From positions 5,137,369 to 5,201,368 of the forward strand of contig JACMZG010001914.1 of the NCBI GenBank assembly GCA_018340805.1: DNA of 64,000 bases. Direction: 5' to 3'. Shown piece after piece: positions 1 through 10,900 of this stretch (its first letter is position 1; every line of letters starts with the position of its first letter). Made by a program: the position numbers and the translations under genes. Below the pieces are notes generated by a model. It was not told the DNA's origin, made no database searches, and was given only the letters and a program-made list of their open reading frames with translations. The DNA is from Microvelia longipes (taxonomy: Eukaryota; Arthropoda; Insecta; Hemiptera; Veliidae).

Positions 1-154
1 GGATAATCCCCCGGATCGAAACGAACGATTAGATTCGCAATTGAATACTTACACTTACACACACGGGTTTTCGCAAAAATTCTTTTACGAATCAGATTCG
101 AAGCATCCGTTGAAACTCAAGTATTAAATTGGTAAAATATCCTATTCCTAGTCT

Positions 155-478
155 CCATAGAGATATCATTACTAGAGGGGCCTATCAGTTGAATGTTGAA
201 ACATCAGAAAAATAACCTGACCACATTCGATTATCAATATAATCAAATAAACAGAACAAAAATACAGTTACTTATATAGTAGATCGTTTAAAATACAAAT
301 CAAAACATAAACAATGTGCGGTAAGCCGAAAACAATTGATTTAAGTAACCGTAACTTAAATTGGAGGAGGTTTTAATGAGGTTACACAGAGTCCCTGAGA
401 GCCCCAAAAAGATGATTCAGACCTCTTAATGTATTGAGATACGCTATGCTCTCTCTATGCATATATCTCTATGCTTGT
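155..478 (-). mobile_element. MITE family A, near full-length copy
   Basis: About 320 bp bounded by related ends reading catagagatat on each side. The interior matches segments at 35.8-36.3 kb and 40.5 kb: a 'gaggttacacagagtccc' block, a 'ggtaagccgaaaacaattga' block and a final 'ctagtaatgatatctcta' type end. No coding capacity. I read it as a non-autonomous DNA transposon present in many copies in this window. The target duplication is not clear, so the superfamily is unassigned. Confidence 0.6.
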
Positions 479-1925
479 CTCCATCCGTAAACGTGATTTG
501 ACGGAAATCTAATTAAGAGAAGGTTGAAGCGGTTTTTTATTTAGTATAAAAACAACAGCTGGATTTATTCCAAATCAAACTGTTATTCTAAATTGGTTAA
601 AGAACTAAGGAAATTCAAACCATCAAGGGGGTTGAACCCCTTGCCAAACCCCGCGTGTGAACGAAGTAATAGTTAAAGATGTTTTAGTGAATTTTGTTTG
701 AAATATTAAGAAAATTCGCTAATATGATAATAACTATATAAATGTTTATTTGAGATGTGGTTAATAACATTTTACTAACCATTTATTTTATGATGATGAC
801 AAAAACAAATGAAACCCCTTTTTATCGTGTTCACCCTAAATATCTAAAACCGTGGTTTCAACATTATTATTTGTTTCAAGCATTTTCAAGAAGTTCAAAG
901 TGGTTTTTATCATACTGTCTGTCTGTCTGTGTCACGCATAGCTCCAACTGTGTTTATGCTAGAGACACGAAATTGGCACAAATCAGACTTTTGGTCTAGT
1001 TTTGCTGCCCGGAAGATGAAATTTTCCAGACTACCTAACCTTTTGAGTCATCATTTTAAAAATTCGTTACAAATCGAAATTTAGACCGTTTGAGTTGACT
1101 ACACTTGATGCTCTTAAAATTTCGTGATCAAACATAACGAGTTTTACCGCGCTGCCAAAGGTGTAGACCATTTTCAAAGTATCGGAATAATTTTAAATTC
1201 ATGATACATAATATATATTTAAAAAGTGAAATCGATAAAACGTAACCTTATTAAATGAAGTACTTCGAAACAATATTGCTAAGTACTCTTATATAAGCTT
1301 TTCAACTTAATTATAGCCCCTTATTCTCGAAGGTTCCACACGACGTGTATATAATAAACGAAGATAAAATTGTTGTTTGCGTTATTTGTTTGGACTTGTG
1401 GTAGCAAACTTCTTGTTTGTCGATAAAACCTCTGAATGTGATGTTTTTACTTGACATTTTTCTAGACCTTTTACAATGGGGAAAATAAATATTTATATAG
1501 TATGGATCCGTCCCAAGGGTTATACTAAATAAAGCAAAAAAAGATATAGGTCATTTGTCTGTTGTACAAGTAAGTGCTGTTTTTAGGCAAACCTGAATAT
1601 CATTTACTTCAAAAGGAACTGTTTCAAGTTTTACGAGACCAAGTAGTAATATGGGGGGAGTGGTAGTAACTACCAGGCATGTAGGCCACGTTGTTGGGCC
1701 CTTTTTGCCAGCTCCCTAAGATAGTGTTTTACTCCTTTTAATTTTAAGTGTAGGTATATTTCATCTAATCTAGATAGAAGAGCCGTGGATTTCTATGGTT
1801 CCTCTCATGCTTTTCTCAAGCAATCATACATATTTGTGGGGGGATCAATTCCGTCTTGATTTCCTAAAAGGAAAAATATATTTCTGAGGTATAAGGTAGT
1901 CTGAGGTATAGGTGCTGACGTATTG
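479..1925. other. Intergenic or intronic, no gene seen
   Basis: AT-rich sequence without a supportable gene. Around 915-960 a short (tctg)n run followed by 'tgtttatgctagaga' resembles part of dispersed family D. An 80-residue reading frame at 757-999 spans this repeat and has no recognisable protein features. Confidence 0.5.
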
Positions 1926-1982
1926 TATATATATATATATATATTATATATATATATATATTATATATAATATATATATTAT

Positions 1983-2032
<50 letters not shown>
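1926..2032. repeat. (AT)n microsatellite
   Basis: About 100 bp of almost pure alternating AT with occasional slips. Confidence 0.95.
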
Positions 2033-2036
<4 letters not shown>

Positions 2037-2197
2037 GACATCTAAGGTTTAAACTGTACCGTTTTAACTAACAATTTTTCGTAAGAAACAAATTACCCTT
2101 GGGGGTTCCTCTTGGTATATGTATCCATGCTCTGTTTAAGACATTACCTGAGCTGGCAAACTGCTATTTAACTAAATATTTATTTTTTTCTTTCCAG

Positions 2198-2224
2198 CGG
2201 TGAAGGTATCCAAGGATCAGAAAG
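2198..2224 (+). CDS. Candidate 27-nt microexon (speculative)
   Basis: A strong pyrimidine tract and acceptor (tttttttctttccag) precede 27 nt that end in AAAG|gtgata, a usable donor. The length is a multiple of three. Read with the first base completing a codon it gives GEGIQGSE and leaves two bases of the next codon, which is the phase the PEVK-like exon at 9759 requires. This may be an upstream exon of that gene. It rests only on splice signals and phase, so confidence is low. Confidence 0.2.
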
Positions 2225-2639
2225 GTGATATTTGTTGTTCCCTTAGTTTTGTTACCGTAAAGTATTTAACTAAAACAGGTTGTTACTAATAATTCTAATA
2301 TTAGTTTGTATCTGTATTAACTAATCCTAGAATTCGTCGAGATTTGTAATTGGTGTAAATTATTTGTTTGAACTCACGTAACCTTATTTTTGTATAATTT
2401 TTATCAACAACTCCCGCCTAAGTGTAATCACTGGATTGTTTCCCTACCAATCATACCAAGCCACTAAAATTGCCAACCCTATCCAGTGATACTCAAAATT
2501 GTTGTTTTATAATGTAATTAAATTTGTAAAAAATTTAATTACAAAGCATTGAAATAATTATTATCAGTGCAGTCGAAGTATTAAACCATAAACTGATGAA
2601 AAATAACATATTTTACGTCATCCACATCGTCTTTTCGAC

Positions 2640-2965
2640 CCAAGAAGTTATAGATTCTATACTTAATTAATAATCTTTGATATAATTAAATATCTTTGTC
2701 TTAATTTAAGATCCTAGGCTTAATTGAAAATCTTAAAGACCTAATTAAAATTGCAAGACTTAATATAAAAATCCTTGACTTAATAAAAATCTTAGACCTA
2801 ATTAAAGACCATTGACTTAAATAAAGATCTTAAGCTTAATTAAAGATCTTTGTCTTAATATTTTTTAAAGACCCTAGACTTTATGGAAAACCCTAGACTT
2901 AAATAAAAATGGCGTTGCTAAGGATTCTTAATTTAACTGTATATCCTTGACCCTAGAGAAGATAA
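2640..2965. repeat. Degenerate tandem repeat, about 27-bp unit
   Basis: The motif 'gacttaattaaaaatctt' and variants recur about a dozen times with spacing near 26-28 bp. Copies are well diverged, so this is an old minisatellite. Confidence 0.7.
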
Positions 2966-3520
2966 TTGACTTAATTGGAGATACCTATATCACTTGCAGC
3001 GCTAACTTTATAGACAGTTTGCTCATTATTTAAAGGAATCATACCAATTTTTGAATAATTTACATTTCTTCATCTGGATGTATGGATTATCTTACACCAT
3101 AAACCTTTATAGTGTCAATTCTTCACTACTATCTTTAGGTACTGCATGTACCTTTTTGAGGTCCAAAATTTGCTCCGTACCTATTTGCTCTAGAAAAATT
3201 TTAAAGAAAGAAGACTTTTTCTTTTATACGTTACTTTGTACTACCTTACATGATTTATTACAAGGCCTTATTATAAGCTGGTTCAACTCAAACATAGATT
3301 AAGTAAAATTGCTATAAAATTTAAAAATTTTATTACTGTAGTAAGTGTCAAAATATAGCCGGTTAAGAGAGCAGACTCTGTCTGCTCAACAGTTCTGTTG
3401 ATCATTATAAGGACTTAAGTTCAAACACCTGTTGAAACGTAGTATATGTCACTTGACAATAATGTTTAAATGTTCTACTACAGTATTAAATTTAGTTAAA
3501 ACGTACCAAAAACAATGGTA
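2966..3520. other. No gene seen
   Basis: AT-rich spacer. The 83-residue frame at 3051-3302 has no family features and codon use typical of random AT-rich DNA. Confidence 0.4.
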
Positions 3521-4425
3521 GAGTCATATGTGGCTTTTTCCTTCCATTAACTAAACTACTAACTTATACACTTTCTTTCTATAGAGTATAGAGTGGCTTT
3601 TTCCTTCCATTAAAACTACTAACTATACATTCTATAGAGTATAGTGGCTTTTTCCTCCATTTAACTAACTTATAACATTTCATAGAGTAGAGTGGCTTTT
3701 TCCTTCCATTTAAACTACTAACTTATACATTTTCTATAGAGTATAGAGTGGCTTTTCCTTCCATTAAAACTACTAACTATACATTTTCTAAGAGTATAGA
3801 GTGGCTTTTTCCTTCCATTAAAACTACTAACCTATACACTATAAAGGCTTTTTCCTCCATAAAACTACTAACCTACATTTTCTATAGAGTAGTGGCTTTT
3901 TTCCTTCCCATTAAAACTACTAAACTAACTTTTCTATAGAGTATAGAGTGGCTTTTTCCTTCCATTAAAACTACTAACTATACATTTCTATAGAGTATAA
4001 GTCCATTTACTACTAACTTATACATTTTCTATAGAGTATAGAGTAGCTTTTCCTTCCTTTAAAACTTACTAACTTATAATCATAGAGTATAAGTGGCTTT
4101 TCCTTCCATTAACTACTAACTTAACTAATCTATAGAGTATGAGTGCTTTTCCTTCCATAAACTACTAACTATACATTTCATAGAGAAGAGTGGCTTTTTC
4201 CTTCCATAAACTACTACTATACATAAGAGAGAGTGGTTTTTCCTTCATTAAACTACTAACTTAACATTTTCTATAGAGTATAGAGTGGCTTTTTTCCTTC
4301 CATTTAAACTACTAATACATTTTCTATAGAGTATAGAGTGGCTTTTTTCCTTCCATTAAAACTACTAACCTATACATTTTCTATAGAGTATAAAGTGGCT
4401 TTTTTCCTTCCATTAACATTTTCTA
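3521..4425. repeat. Minisatellite, about 56-bp unit, about 16 copies
   Basis: The unit contains 'gagtggctttttccttccat' followed by 'taaaactactaacttataca' and 'ttttctatagagtata'. Copies differ mostly by one- or two-base deletions rather than substitutions, as expected for a noisy consensus over a tandem array. Confidence 0.92.
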
Positions 4426-4918
4426 ACTAATATATAAATCTTAAATTTGTACATTAGCTAACATGAAAAGAACAAAATGAAACAAATGCATGAATATGAT
4501 TACCATGAAGCAAGATACCACAGAACATTAATAAATGTACAATAAAGAGTGACTAATGATTTAATTAAATATTGTGTTTTGTGTTCAGTCTAACAAATCG
4601 AAATTTTAATTATAAATCGGTAATATTAATTATTATAGGTTTTATAAATCTAACCTTTATCTTACTGTAATTAGTAGCTAAATTCCGTTTTCACTTAAAA
4701 TTTGCCTTTTAAGTCATTTATGCCTCTTAAGTTTTTAATAGCAGATAACATATGTAATAATTATTGGGGCATATGGGAAATAAACGGCTTTCTAAACGGG
4801 TTACGTTTAGGTGGAAAAAAAATTAACAAATGATTAAATCCAGTAAGAGAGTTACAAGATACGATTGACGATATTCTTCATTTTATCCATTGATAGTCAG
4901 AATTTTCTTTTAATGAAA

Positions 4919-5210
4919 ATAAACTGCGTAGGCTTCCGCGGTTGTCCTGAAGATTTAAGTTCTCGTGATGACCGCGTCAATGTAGATGAAGAATCCGACG
5001 TTTCGCTTCCATTGTGGGAGGCATCTTCTGGGATGTAGGACATGATGGATAGAAACACAATCTCGCTCTACTAGTAGAGCTATACTAGTAGAGCATTGTG
5101 TTTCTATCCATAATGTCCTATATCCCTGAAGATGCCTCCCACAGTGGAAGCGAAACGTCGGATTCTTTATCTACATTAACGCGGTCACGACCGCGTATAA
5201 ATTTAATGAA
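4919..5210. mobile_element. Inverted pair of Penelope-like / hammerhead-bearing ends
   Basis: Two arms of about 110 bp face each other across a short centre with two 'ctactagtag' palindromes (5071-5094). Each arm runs 'gacgcggtca ... cgacgtttcgcttcc ... gatgtaggacatgatgga' or its reverse complement. Related single arms lie at 26.1-26.3, 43.7, 46.1 and 53.3 kb. The left boundary sequence 'aaactgcgtaggcttccgcg' also occurs at 10.87 kb, so it is probably a real element end. Penelope-like elements are known to carry hammerhead ribozymes and to occur as inverted, partial copies, which fits. Family assignment is inferred. Confidence 0.55.
5121..5165 (+). ncRNA. Hammerhead ribozyme-like motif (larger family)
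   Basis: In order: stem I 5' strand ATCC (5122-5125), core CTGAAGA (5126-5132, matching C3U4G5A6N7G8A9), one extra T, stem II GCCTCC/GGAAGC with one C-A mismatch, GAAA (5152-5155), C-GTC, then GGAT (5160-5163), which pairs with ATCC. Stem III would be only the self-complementary ACGT, as in hammerheads that act as dimers. The extra base between the core and stem II departs from the textbook motif. A mirrored, slightly mutated copy (core CAGAAGA) lies on the minus strand at 4991-5037. Confidence 0.55.
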
Positions 5211-5726
5211 GTTTATAAAGTTAAAGAGTAAAAATCTTACTCCGGTAACCACCAGATCCCATTGATTAATTAATGTAAAACCTTTTGGATTACCTTTGTC
5301 TTGCTTCCTTGAACAATTCTTAGAGGGATAACTTTCCTCTAAACGCACTAAAAATTATAGAAAAGTAATGAAATCTGTACATCGTATATCACCGACAAAC
5401 ATCGGGGATACGTAGGAAGAAGGGAGTTTTATGGTTGGGGAACTTATGCGTGACACACACACACTTAAGCTAGTTATTAAAAGGAAAGTAAAATGATAAA
5501 GTTATACCTAGGTATTTACATAGGTACATTCACAGCACAGAGCACAATGAAATTTAAAAAAGTAAACATCCATTATGGAAAACAGTTGTTTTCTTTATTA
5601 TGGTCATAAACAAAATTTGTCGGACAACAAAACAAAAAATTGTTTAGACTAACCTGATCCAACGAACCCTTGCAGTGTAGCGAACTTTTTATTTCATTTT
5701 TAATTAAATTACTATTTTATTAACCA

Positions 5727-6290
5727 CTTAAATATTCCTTGATCATTTAAATTTTGGACAAAGGAGTATAATAGTCTATTGATATTCCTTTATCAAATAT
5801 GTGACTTTGCAAAGGGAAATTACCAAGATGTTAAAAATGCATAAGGTGATTCAATTCGATGTAAACAAACCAAACGCATTCGGAGGTTATAACCTGACGT
5901 TTTTATGAATGACATGTGACGTCATTGCAGGACTCGGTATAGACAGTCAACATTGAAAATTTACTATTTATTCCTGCAATGACGTCAATTCCGGACTATA
6001 ACCTAACATGTCAAAAAAATTTCATTCATGAAAACCCTCCAATTGAATCACCTTATAAATTCTATCAGCTTAGGAAAATTACAACTACTTAATATTCCTT
6101 TGTCAAATAAATTTTGGGAGTACCATAGCCTATTGATATTCCTTTGTCAAGCATATGATTTTGCAAAATAAAATTACAGCTACCTAATATTCCTTTGTCA
6201 AATACATTTTGGGCAAAGGAGTACCATAGTTTATTGATATTCCTTTGTCAAATTTGTGATTTTGAAAAGGCAAATTACAACTTTTTTAAG
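5727..6290. repeat. About 92-bp direct repeats, interrupted by a MITE
   Basis: Three partial units share 'attcctttgtcaaat' and 'aaaggagtaccatagtctat'. One unit (5727-5825) is separated from the other two (6087-6290) by the family B element at 5838-6075. Confidence 0.7.
5838..6075. mobile_element. MITE family B
   Basis: The ends share TAAGGTGATTCAATT in inverted orientation. Inner inverted segments 'gtgacgtcattgcagg' and 'cctgcaatgacgtcaa' form a long hairpin. A second copy ends 100 bp upstream of the arginine kinase first coding exon (46.94-47.12 kb), and a lone end is at about 20010-20045. Non-coding. Confidence 0.75.
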
Positions 6291-6299
6291 TTTAAAACT

Positions 6300-7025
6300 T
6301 AAATTACAACTTTTTTAAATTACAAGTGTTTGAGTTATTGTTGAAAAACCGAAAATAGCTTAAATTTGGGGCGCTTTTGGCGCTTCCCAAAAAGCTCCTG
6401 CGTTAAAGGCAAAAGCTTTAAAAGGAAACTCCTATATTAAGGTTCCGTAACACCTGGCAAAAGAATCTTTTTAATTGTTCCCGACAAATATACTGACTGG
6501 GCTATTTAGTTATTGTAAGTTATTTTATTCATAAAATTAAGCAAGAAGCGATATAGCCGATCAAATTTGTGTCTGACTCTGAGTCTCTGATTTTCTCCAA
6601 ACTATATTAAACAATGTTTCTTAGTCCGTAGAAATGACATATATAGTAGATGTGTTTATGAATCAGTAGCGCAATATAACGTAAGTAAAATATAGTTTCC
6701 CAAGCTTATACTAAAATATGGTAAATTTGTATTACTTTAACTTAGAACTTAAAATTAATTGTATATATGATTTCGATTGGTATTGTAGATTACCAATATA
6801 GTGATTGATTAGAAAAGAATGGGACATTAGAAAAATATGAGTTTGTTATAACTAATACCAAGAATAATAATGATTTGTTCAATACAAATCTTCTTGTTAA
6901 ATCTGCTTTGCTTATGGATCTAGTACAAAGGAACGGTACGCTAAGTCTATTTGCTATACGACAAAGTAACCTCGTTAAGAACAAAAATTTAGAGAAAAAT
7001 CTAACAATACACATGTAAAAAACTC
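6300..7025. other. No gene seen
   Basis: AT-rich spacer. A 74-residue minus-strand frame at 6790-7014 lacks recognisable features. Confidence 0.4.
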
Positions 7026-7640
7026 GAGCTTCTCAAAACACATGTCAAAATCACAAGCATCACAAAACACATGTCAAAAACACGAGCTTCACATGTCAAA
7101 ACCACGAGCTTCACATGAGACATGTCAAAATCACGAGCTTCACATAACACATGTCAAAAACACGAGCTTCACATAAGACATGTCAAAATCACGAGCTTCA
7201 CACGTCAAAAACACGAGCTTCACAAAAACACATGCCAAAAACACGAGCTTCACATGTCAAAATCACGAGCTTCACATAAGACATGTCAAAAACACGAGCT
7301 TCACGTAACACATGTCATAACTACGAGCTTCACATAAGACATGTCAAAAACACGAGCTTCACAAAACACGTGTCAAAAACACAAGCCTCCCAAAACACAT
7401 GTCAAAAACACAAGCTTCACATAAGACATGTCAAAAACACGAGCTTCACGTAACACATGTCATAACTACGAGCTTCACATAAGACATGTCAAAAACACGA
7501 GCTTCACAAAACACGTGTCAAAAACACAAGCCTCCCAAAACACATGTCAAAAACACAAGCCTCACAAAACACATGCCAAAAACACGAGTTTCACAAAACA
7601 CGTAAAAAAAACGAGCTTCACAAAACACGTGTCCATGGAA
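7026..7640. repeat. Minisatellite, about 29-30-bp unit, about 20 copies
   Basis: Units alternate 'acatgtcaaaaacacgagct' with 'tcacataag' or 'tcacaaaac'. The array opens two plus-strand frames full of KHELH-type peptides (7122-7337 and 7428-7739). These are by-products of the repeat, not evidence of protein. Confidence 0.92.
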
Positions 7641-7745
7641 GGTAAGTTTGCTCCTATTTCTCTATCTTCAACAACGTCCATGGGGTCAGAAAAGTTCCTT
7701 AATGCGTCGTCCCCTTTATTCAAGATCCTTGCGCTTTGATGAGTC
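7641..7745 (+). repeat. Dispersed repeat family F, copy 1
   Basis: About 100 bp containing 'ggtaagtttgctcctatt', 'ccatggggtcagaaaagttc' and 'atgcgtcgtcccctttattc'. The same order appears reversed at 36.95-37.05 kb and in part at 37.28-37.48 kb. Function unknown. Confidence 0.65.
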
Positions 7746-7809
7746 AAGAGCTAGCCTGCTGATATTATTATTCTTAAAACAGTCATATAAAGAATGAGTG
7801 CCTCTTTGA

Positions 7810-7866
7810 CAGGGGCGTATCTACATCATTAGGGGCCCATATAATATATATATATATTATATATAT

Positions 7867-7914
<48 letters not shown>

Positions 7915-9402
7915 ATTATATCATCCTCCCTACATCATCAGATTTGCATCGTTTGCCCTCAGAAGTTACAAGTCATTAATTTTATATTTGCAACACCTCG
8001 CGGGGCCTCGCGACTTGATGATATTAAGTTAGTCTATACTAAGATTAAACGGAGCCCTATTTTTAGGAAAAAAATATTCTATAAAACTCTACCAAGAGGA
8101 CCCCTAACTAGATGATCTTAAGGAAAACTATACTAAGTTTAAATAGGGCCCTATTTTTAGGTAGAGAGATGGTAGAAAACTTAATCAAGGGGCCCCGCGA
8201 GTTAATGATCTTAAGAACGTCTATACTAAGATTAAACGGAGCCCTATTTTTAGATAAACAGACTGTGCAAAACTCCAACAAGGGGCCCCGTAATTTGATT
8301 ATCTTAAGGAAGACTCTACTAAGATTAAACAGGGCCCTATGTTTAGGTAAAGAGATTCAAAAAAGCTCAAACAAGAGGCCCAATTGATGATCTTAAGAAA
8401 GACTATACCAAGATTAAACGGGGTCCTATTCCCTGGTAGATTGTATAAAATTTAAACAAGTAGCCCAGCGACTTGATGATTTTAAGACAGACTATCCTAA
8501 GATTAAAGGCAGGGCTCCACTTTTAGGTGAAGAGATTGTATACAACTCTTATAAGGAGCCCGCGACTTAATGATGTTAAGGACAGACTATACTAAGATTA
8601 AAGGCAGGGCTCCACTTTTAGGTGAAGAGTTGTATACAACTCTTATAAGGAGCCCCGCGACTTAATGATGTTAAGACAGACTATACTAAGATTAAAGGCA
8701 GGGCTCCACTTTTAGGTGAAGAGATTGTATACAACTCTTATAAGGAGCCCCGCGACTTAATGATGTTAAGACAGACTATACTAAGATTAAAGGCAGGGCT
8801 CCACTTTTAGGTGAAGAGATTGTATACAACTCTTATAAGGAGCCCCGCGACTTAATGATGTTAAGACAGACTATACTAAGATTAAAGGCAGGGCTCCACT
8901 TTTAGGTGAAGAGATTGTATACAACTCTTATAAGGAGCCCCGCGACTTAATGATGTTAAGACAGACTATACTAAGATTAAAGCAGGGCTCACTTTTAGGT
9001 GAGAGATTGCTTATAAGGAGCCCGCGACTTAATGTTAGACAGACTACTAAGATTAAAGGCAGGGCTCACTTTTAGGTGAAGAGATTGTATACAACTCTTA
9101 TAAGGAGCCCGCGACTTAATGATGTTAAGACAGACTATACTAAAGGCAGGGCTCCACTTTTAGGTGAAGAGATTATATACAACTTTTTTAAAGACAGACT
9201 ATACTAAGATTAAAGGCAGGGCTCCACTTTAGGTGAAGAGATTGTATACAACTCTTATAAGGAGCCCCGCGACTTAATGATGTTAAGACAGACTATGCTA
9301 ATCTCTGCTGGGGCATGGACCCATTTTATTAGTAGGTTTGATTTTTTTATATATATCTTTTTAGGGGCCCCCGACAACTGGGGGCCCATAGGTTCGCCTC
9401 TG
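7810..9402. mobile_element. hAT-like element filled by a 95-bp tandem array
   Basis: The left end begins CAGGGGCGTATCTA and the right end, reverse complemented, begins CAGAGGCGAACCTA. Both continue into a GGGGCCC block. CAG-type ends of this sort are typical of hAT transposons. Candidate 8-bp flanks are ctctttga and ctctcagt, matching at 5 of 8 positions, so the duplication is eroded or absent. An (AT)n tract (7838-7910) and the 95-bp array occupy nearly all the interior. No transposase remains. Confidence 0.5.
8030..9300. repeat. Minisatellite, 95-bp unit, about 13 copies
   Basis: Unit starts 'aggagccccgcgacttaatg' at 8648, 8743, 8838 and 8933, exactly 95 bp apart. The left copies (8030-8500) are older and diverged. 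The central ones (8570-8990) are nearly identical, which suggests recent expansion from the centre. Some right-hand copies carry small deletions. Confidence 0.95.
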
Positions 9403-9758
9403 CTCTCAGTGTTACAGGACGGTCAACACTCTTCTGTGTCTGGATCAGGTCTAGTGACATGAATATGCTACGTAATATGTAATGAATATAGTTATTACAA
9501 ACTCATCTAGTCTCTTGAGTCCCCTTTTTTCTGAATAATTACATATTGGTTGTTATTAATGAAAACTTCATCACTAAAATTCATCAACTGGAAGTGTAGT
9601 TAGGAAATAGTTTCTGTACTAAAAACTTGTTAAAGAAGTTAGTTAATAGTTTATACTATTATTAAGTATGTATTCTTTATCGGTATAAATAATTAGTGTT
9701 ATTTTATATACTAATGGGCGATGAGAGATTGATTAGAACTTATTTTATTGAATTACAG
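9403..9758. other. Intron or intergenic spacer upstream of the PEVK-like exon
   Basis: AT-rich, no gene. It ends in a pyrimidine-rich tract and splice acceptor (ttgaattacag) at 9748-9758. Confidence 0.5.
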
Positions 9759-10206
9759 AAAGAACAAGGAACCAATCAAGCCAAAAGAACCAGAAAAGCC
9801 TCAACTTAAAACACCAGAGAAACCTAAAGATCCACCAAAAGTACCAGAAAAGCCAAAAGAACAGCCAAAGGTACCTGAAAAACCTAAAGAGGTACCAAAA
9901 GGACCTGAGAAGCCTAAAGATCCAATAAAAGTACCAGAAAACCCTAAAGAGCCTCCAAAAGTACCTGAAAAACCTAAAGAACCATTTAAAGTACCAGAAA
10001 AACCAAAAACACCAGAAAAAACGTTTAAAGAACAAGAACTTTTCAAACCTAAACAACCGGAACCTACCAAACCCGTTTCATCGTTCAAAGAAGCTGAAAA
10101 GGTTTTTGTTCCCGTATACGAGACTGAGAGTGACGAAGAGGTGATAGATGATGATTCTGGTGAAGGAAGTGACGATGAATTCATCCCGATCATGGTCACC
10201 AAGTAA
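9759..10206 (+). CDS. Terminal exon of a PEVK-like, proline-rich protein
   Basis: Open from the acceptor at 9758 to TAA at 10204-10206. The first base completes a codon, then about 148 codons follow. The first 85 residues are a regular P-E-K-P-K-[ED]-P-x-K-V repeat of 10-12 residues, resembling the elastic PEVK segments of titin-like muscle proteins or other disordered linkers. An acidic stretch follows (ESDEEVIDDDSGEGSDDEF), then a short IPIMVTK tail. No folded domain or membrane segment is visible. GC content is clearly higher than the flanks, and repeats vary at synonymous sites, which supports real coding. There is no good ATG, so it must be the last exon of a longer gene whose other exons lie to the left. 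Identity is unknown; titin-like is only a compositional comparison. Confidence 0.7.
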
Positions 10207-10334
10207 GAAAGTGACTGATTTTGTTTTGCTGTGAAAGACATCTAACCCTTTGTAGCTTTTTGTGCGTGCATTAACAAAGTTTGCGATTGAATTGAGATGG
10301 AGAGAAATAACCTTTACTGCTTTGTTTTATTACT

Positions 10335-10366
10335 AATAAATATATTTCTTACTAAAGTATAATAAA
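10335..10366 (+). terminator. Poly(A) signals for the PEVK-like gene
   Basis: AATAAA at 10335-10340 and again at 10361-10366, 130-160 nt after the stop codon. Confidence 0.55.
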
Positions 10367-10837
10367 TAATCCAATTAGGGAAACTCCTATACTAACCTAT
10401 GCGTGACTCCTATACTAAAGTCATGCGTGATCAGCTGATAGCTGGCTCAAAAATAAAAAATATCTACAATTGAAATAACAGCCCATGAGACTTTTAGGAT
10501 TTAAACCAACTTAGAATTTATAGATTCGCAATTAAACCTCTATTGGATGTGACAAAACGTATTTCTTACACAAACACAAAGTATTAACATTATATACTAA
10601 AATGTATAAATAAATGCAATAAAACAAAAAATTGAGTACCGTAAATAGTGCGTTTACATTTAATACGGTAAAACAAAATGGCCGCGCCCATAGGAAAATT
10701 TTGAGCCAACTCCCTGGTGGACAAAATGTGATCTACATGGCAGGTCTAACAGAAATCGCATTTGTTTCCCTACTTGGTTTATATATTACTTTACTTCTAA
10801 CTTTTATTACTACATGCTACTCTTATTGTTATTAGAT

Positions 10838-10900
10838 ATTATTACTAGAGAGGTCCTACTGGGTTTGGTTGATAAACTGCGTAGGCTTCCGCGGTCAGTC
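10838..10900. mobile_element. MITE A end beside a Penelope-like end
   Basis: 'agatattattactagagagg' (MITE A terminus) is followed within 20 bp by 'aaactgcgtaggcttccgcg', the same end sequence found at 4.92 kb. Confidence 0.5.

Noticed and set aside
3521..4425. CRISPR-like array
   Set aside because: Contiguous tandem units without unique spacers, in eukaryotic DNA; the same holds for all other arrays here.
7122..7739. Two plus-strand frames encoding KHELH-type repeats
   Set aside because: They are produced by the 29-30-bp minisatellite, with no splice signals, codon constraint or domain.
8112..8387. A 91-codon repetitive frame
   Set aside because: Created by diverged units of the 95-bp array; the frame closes where unit length is not a multiple of three.
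9745..10241. Two minus-strand frames (103 and 146 codons) opposite the PEVK-like exon
   Set aside because: They mirror the plus-strand repeat. The plus strand has a proper splice acceptor, stop codon and poly(A) signals.
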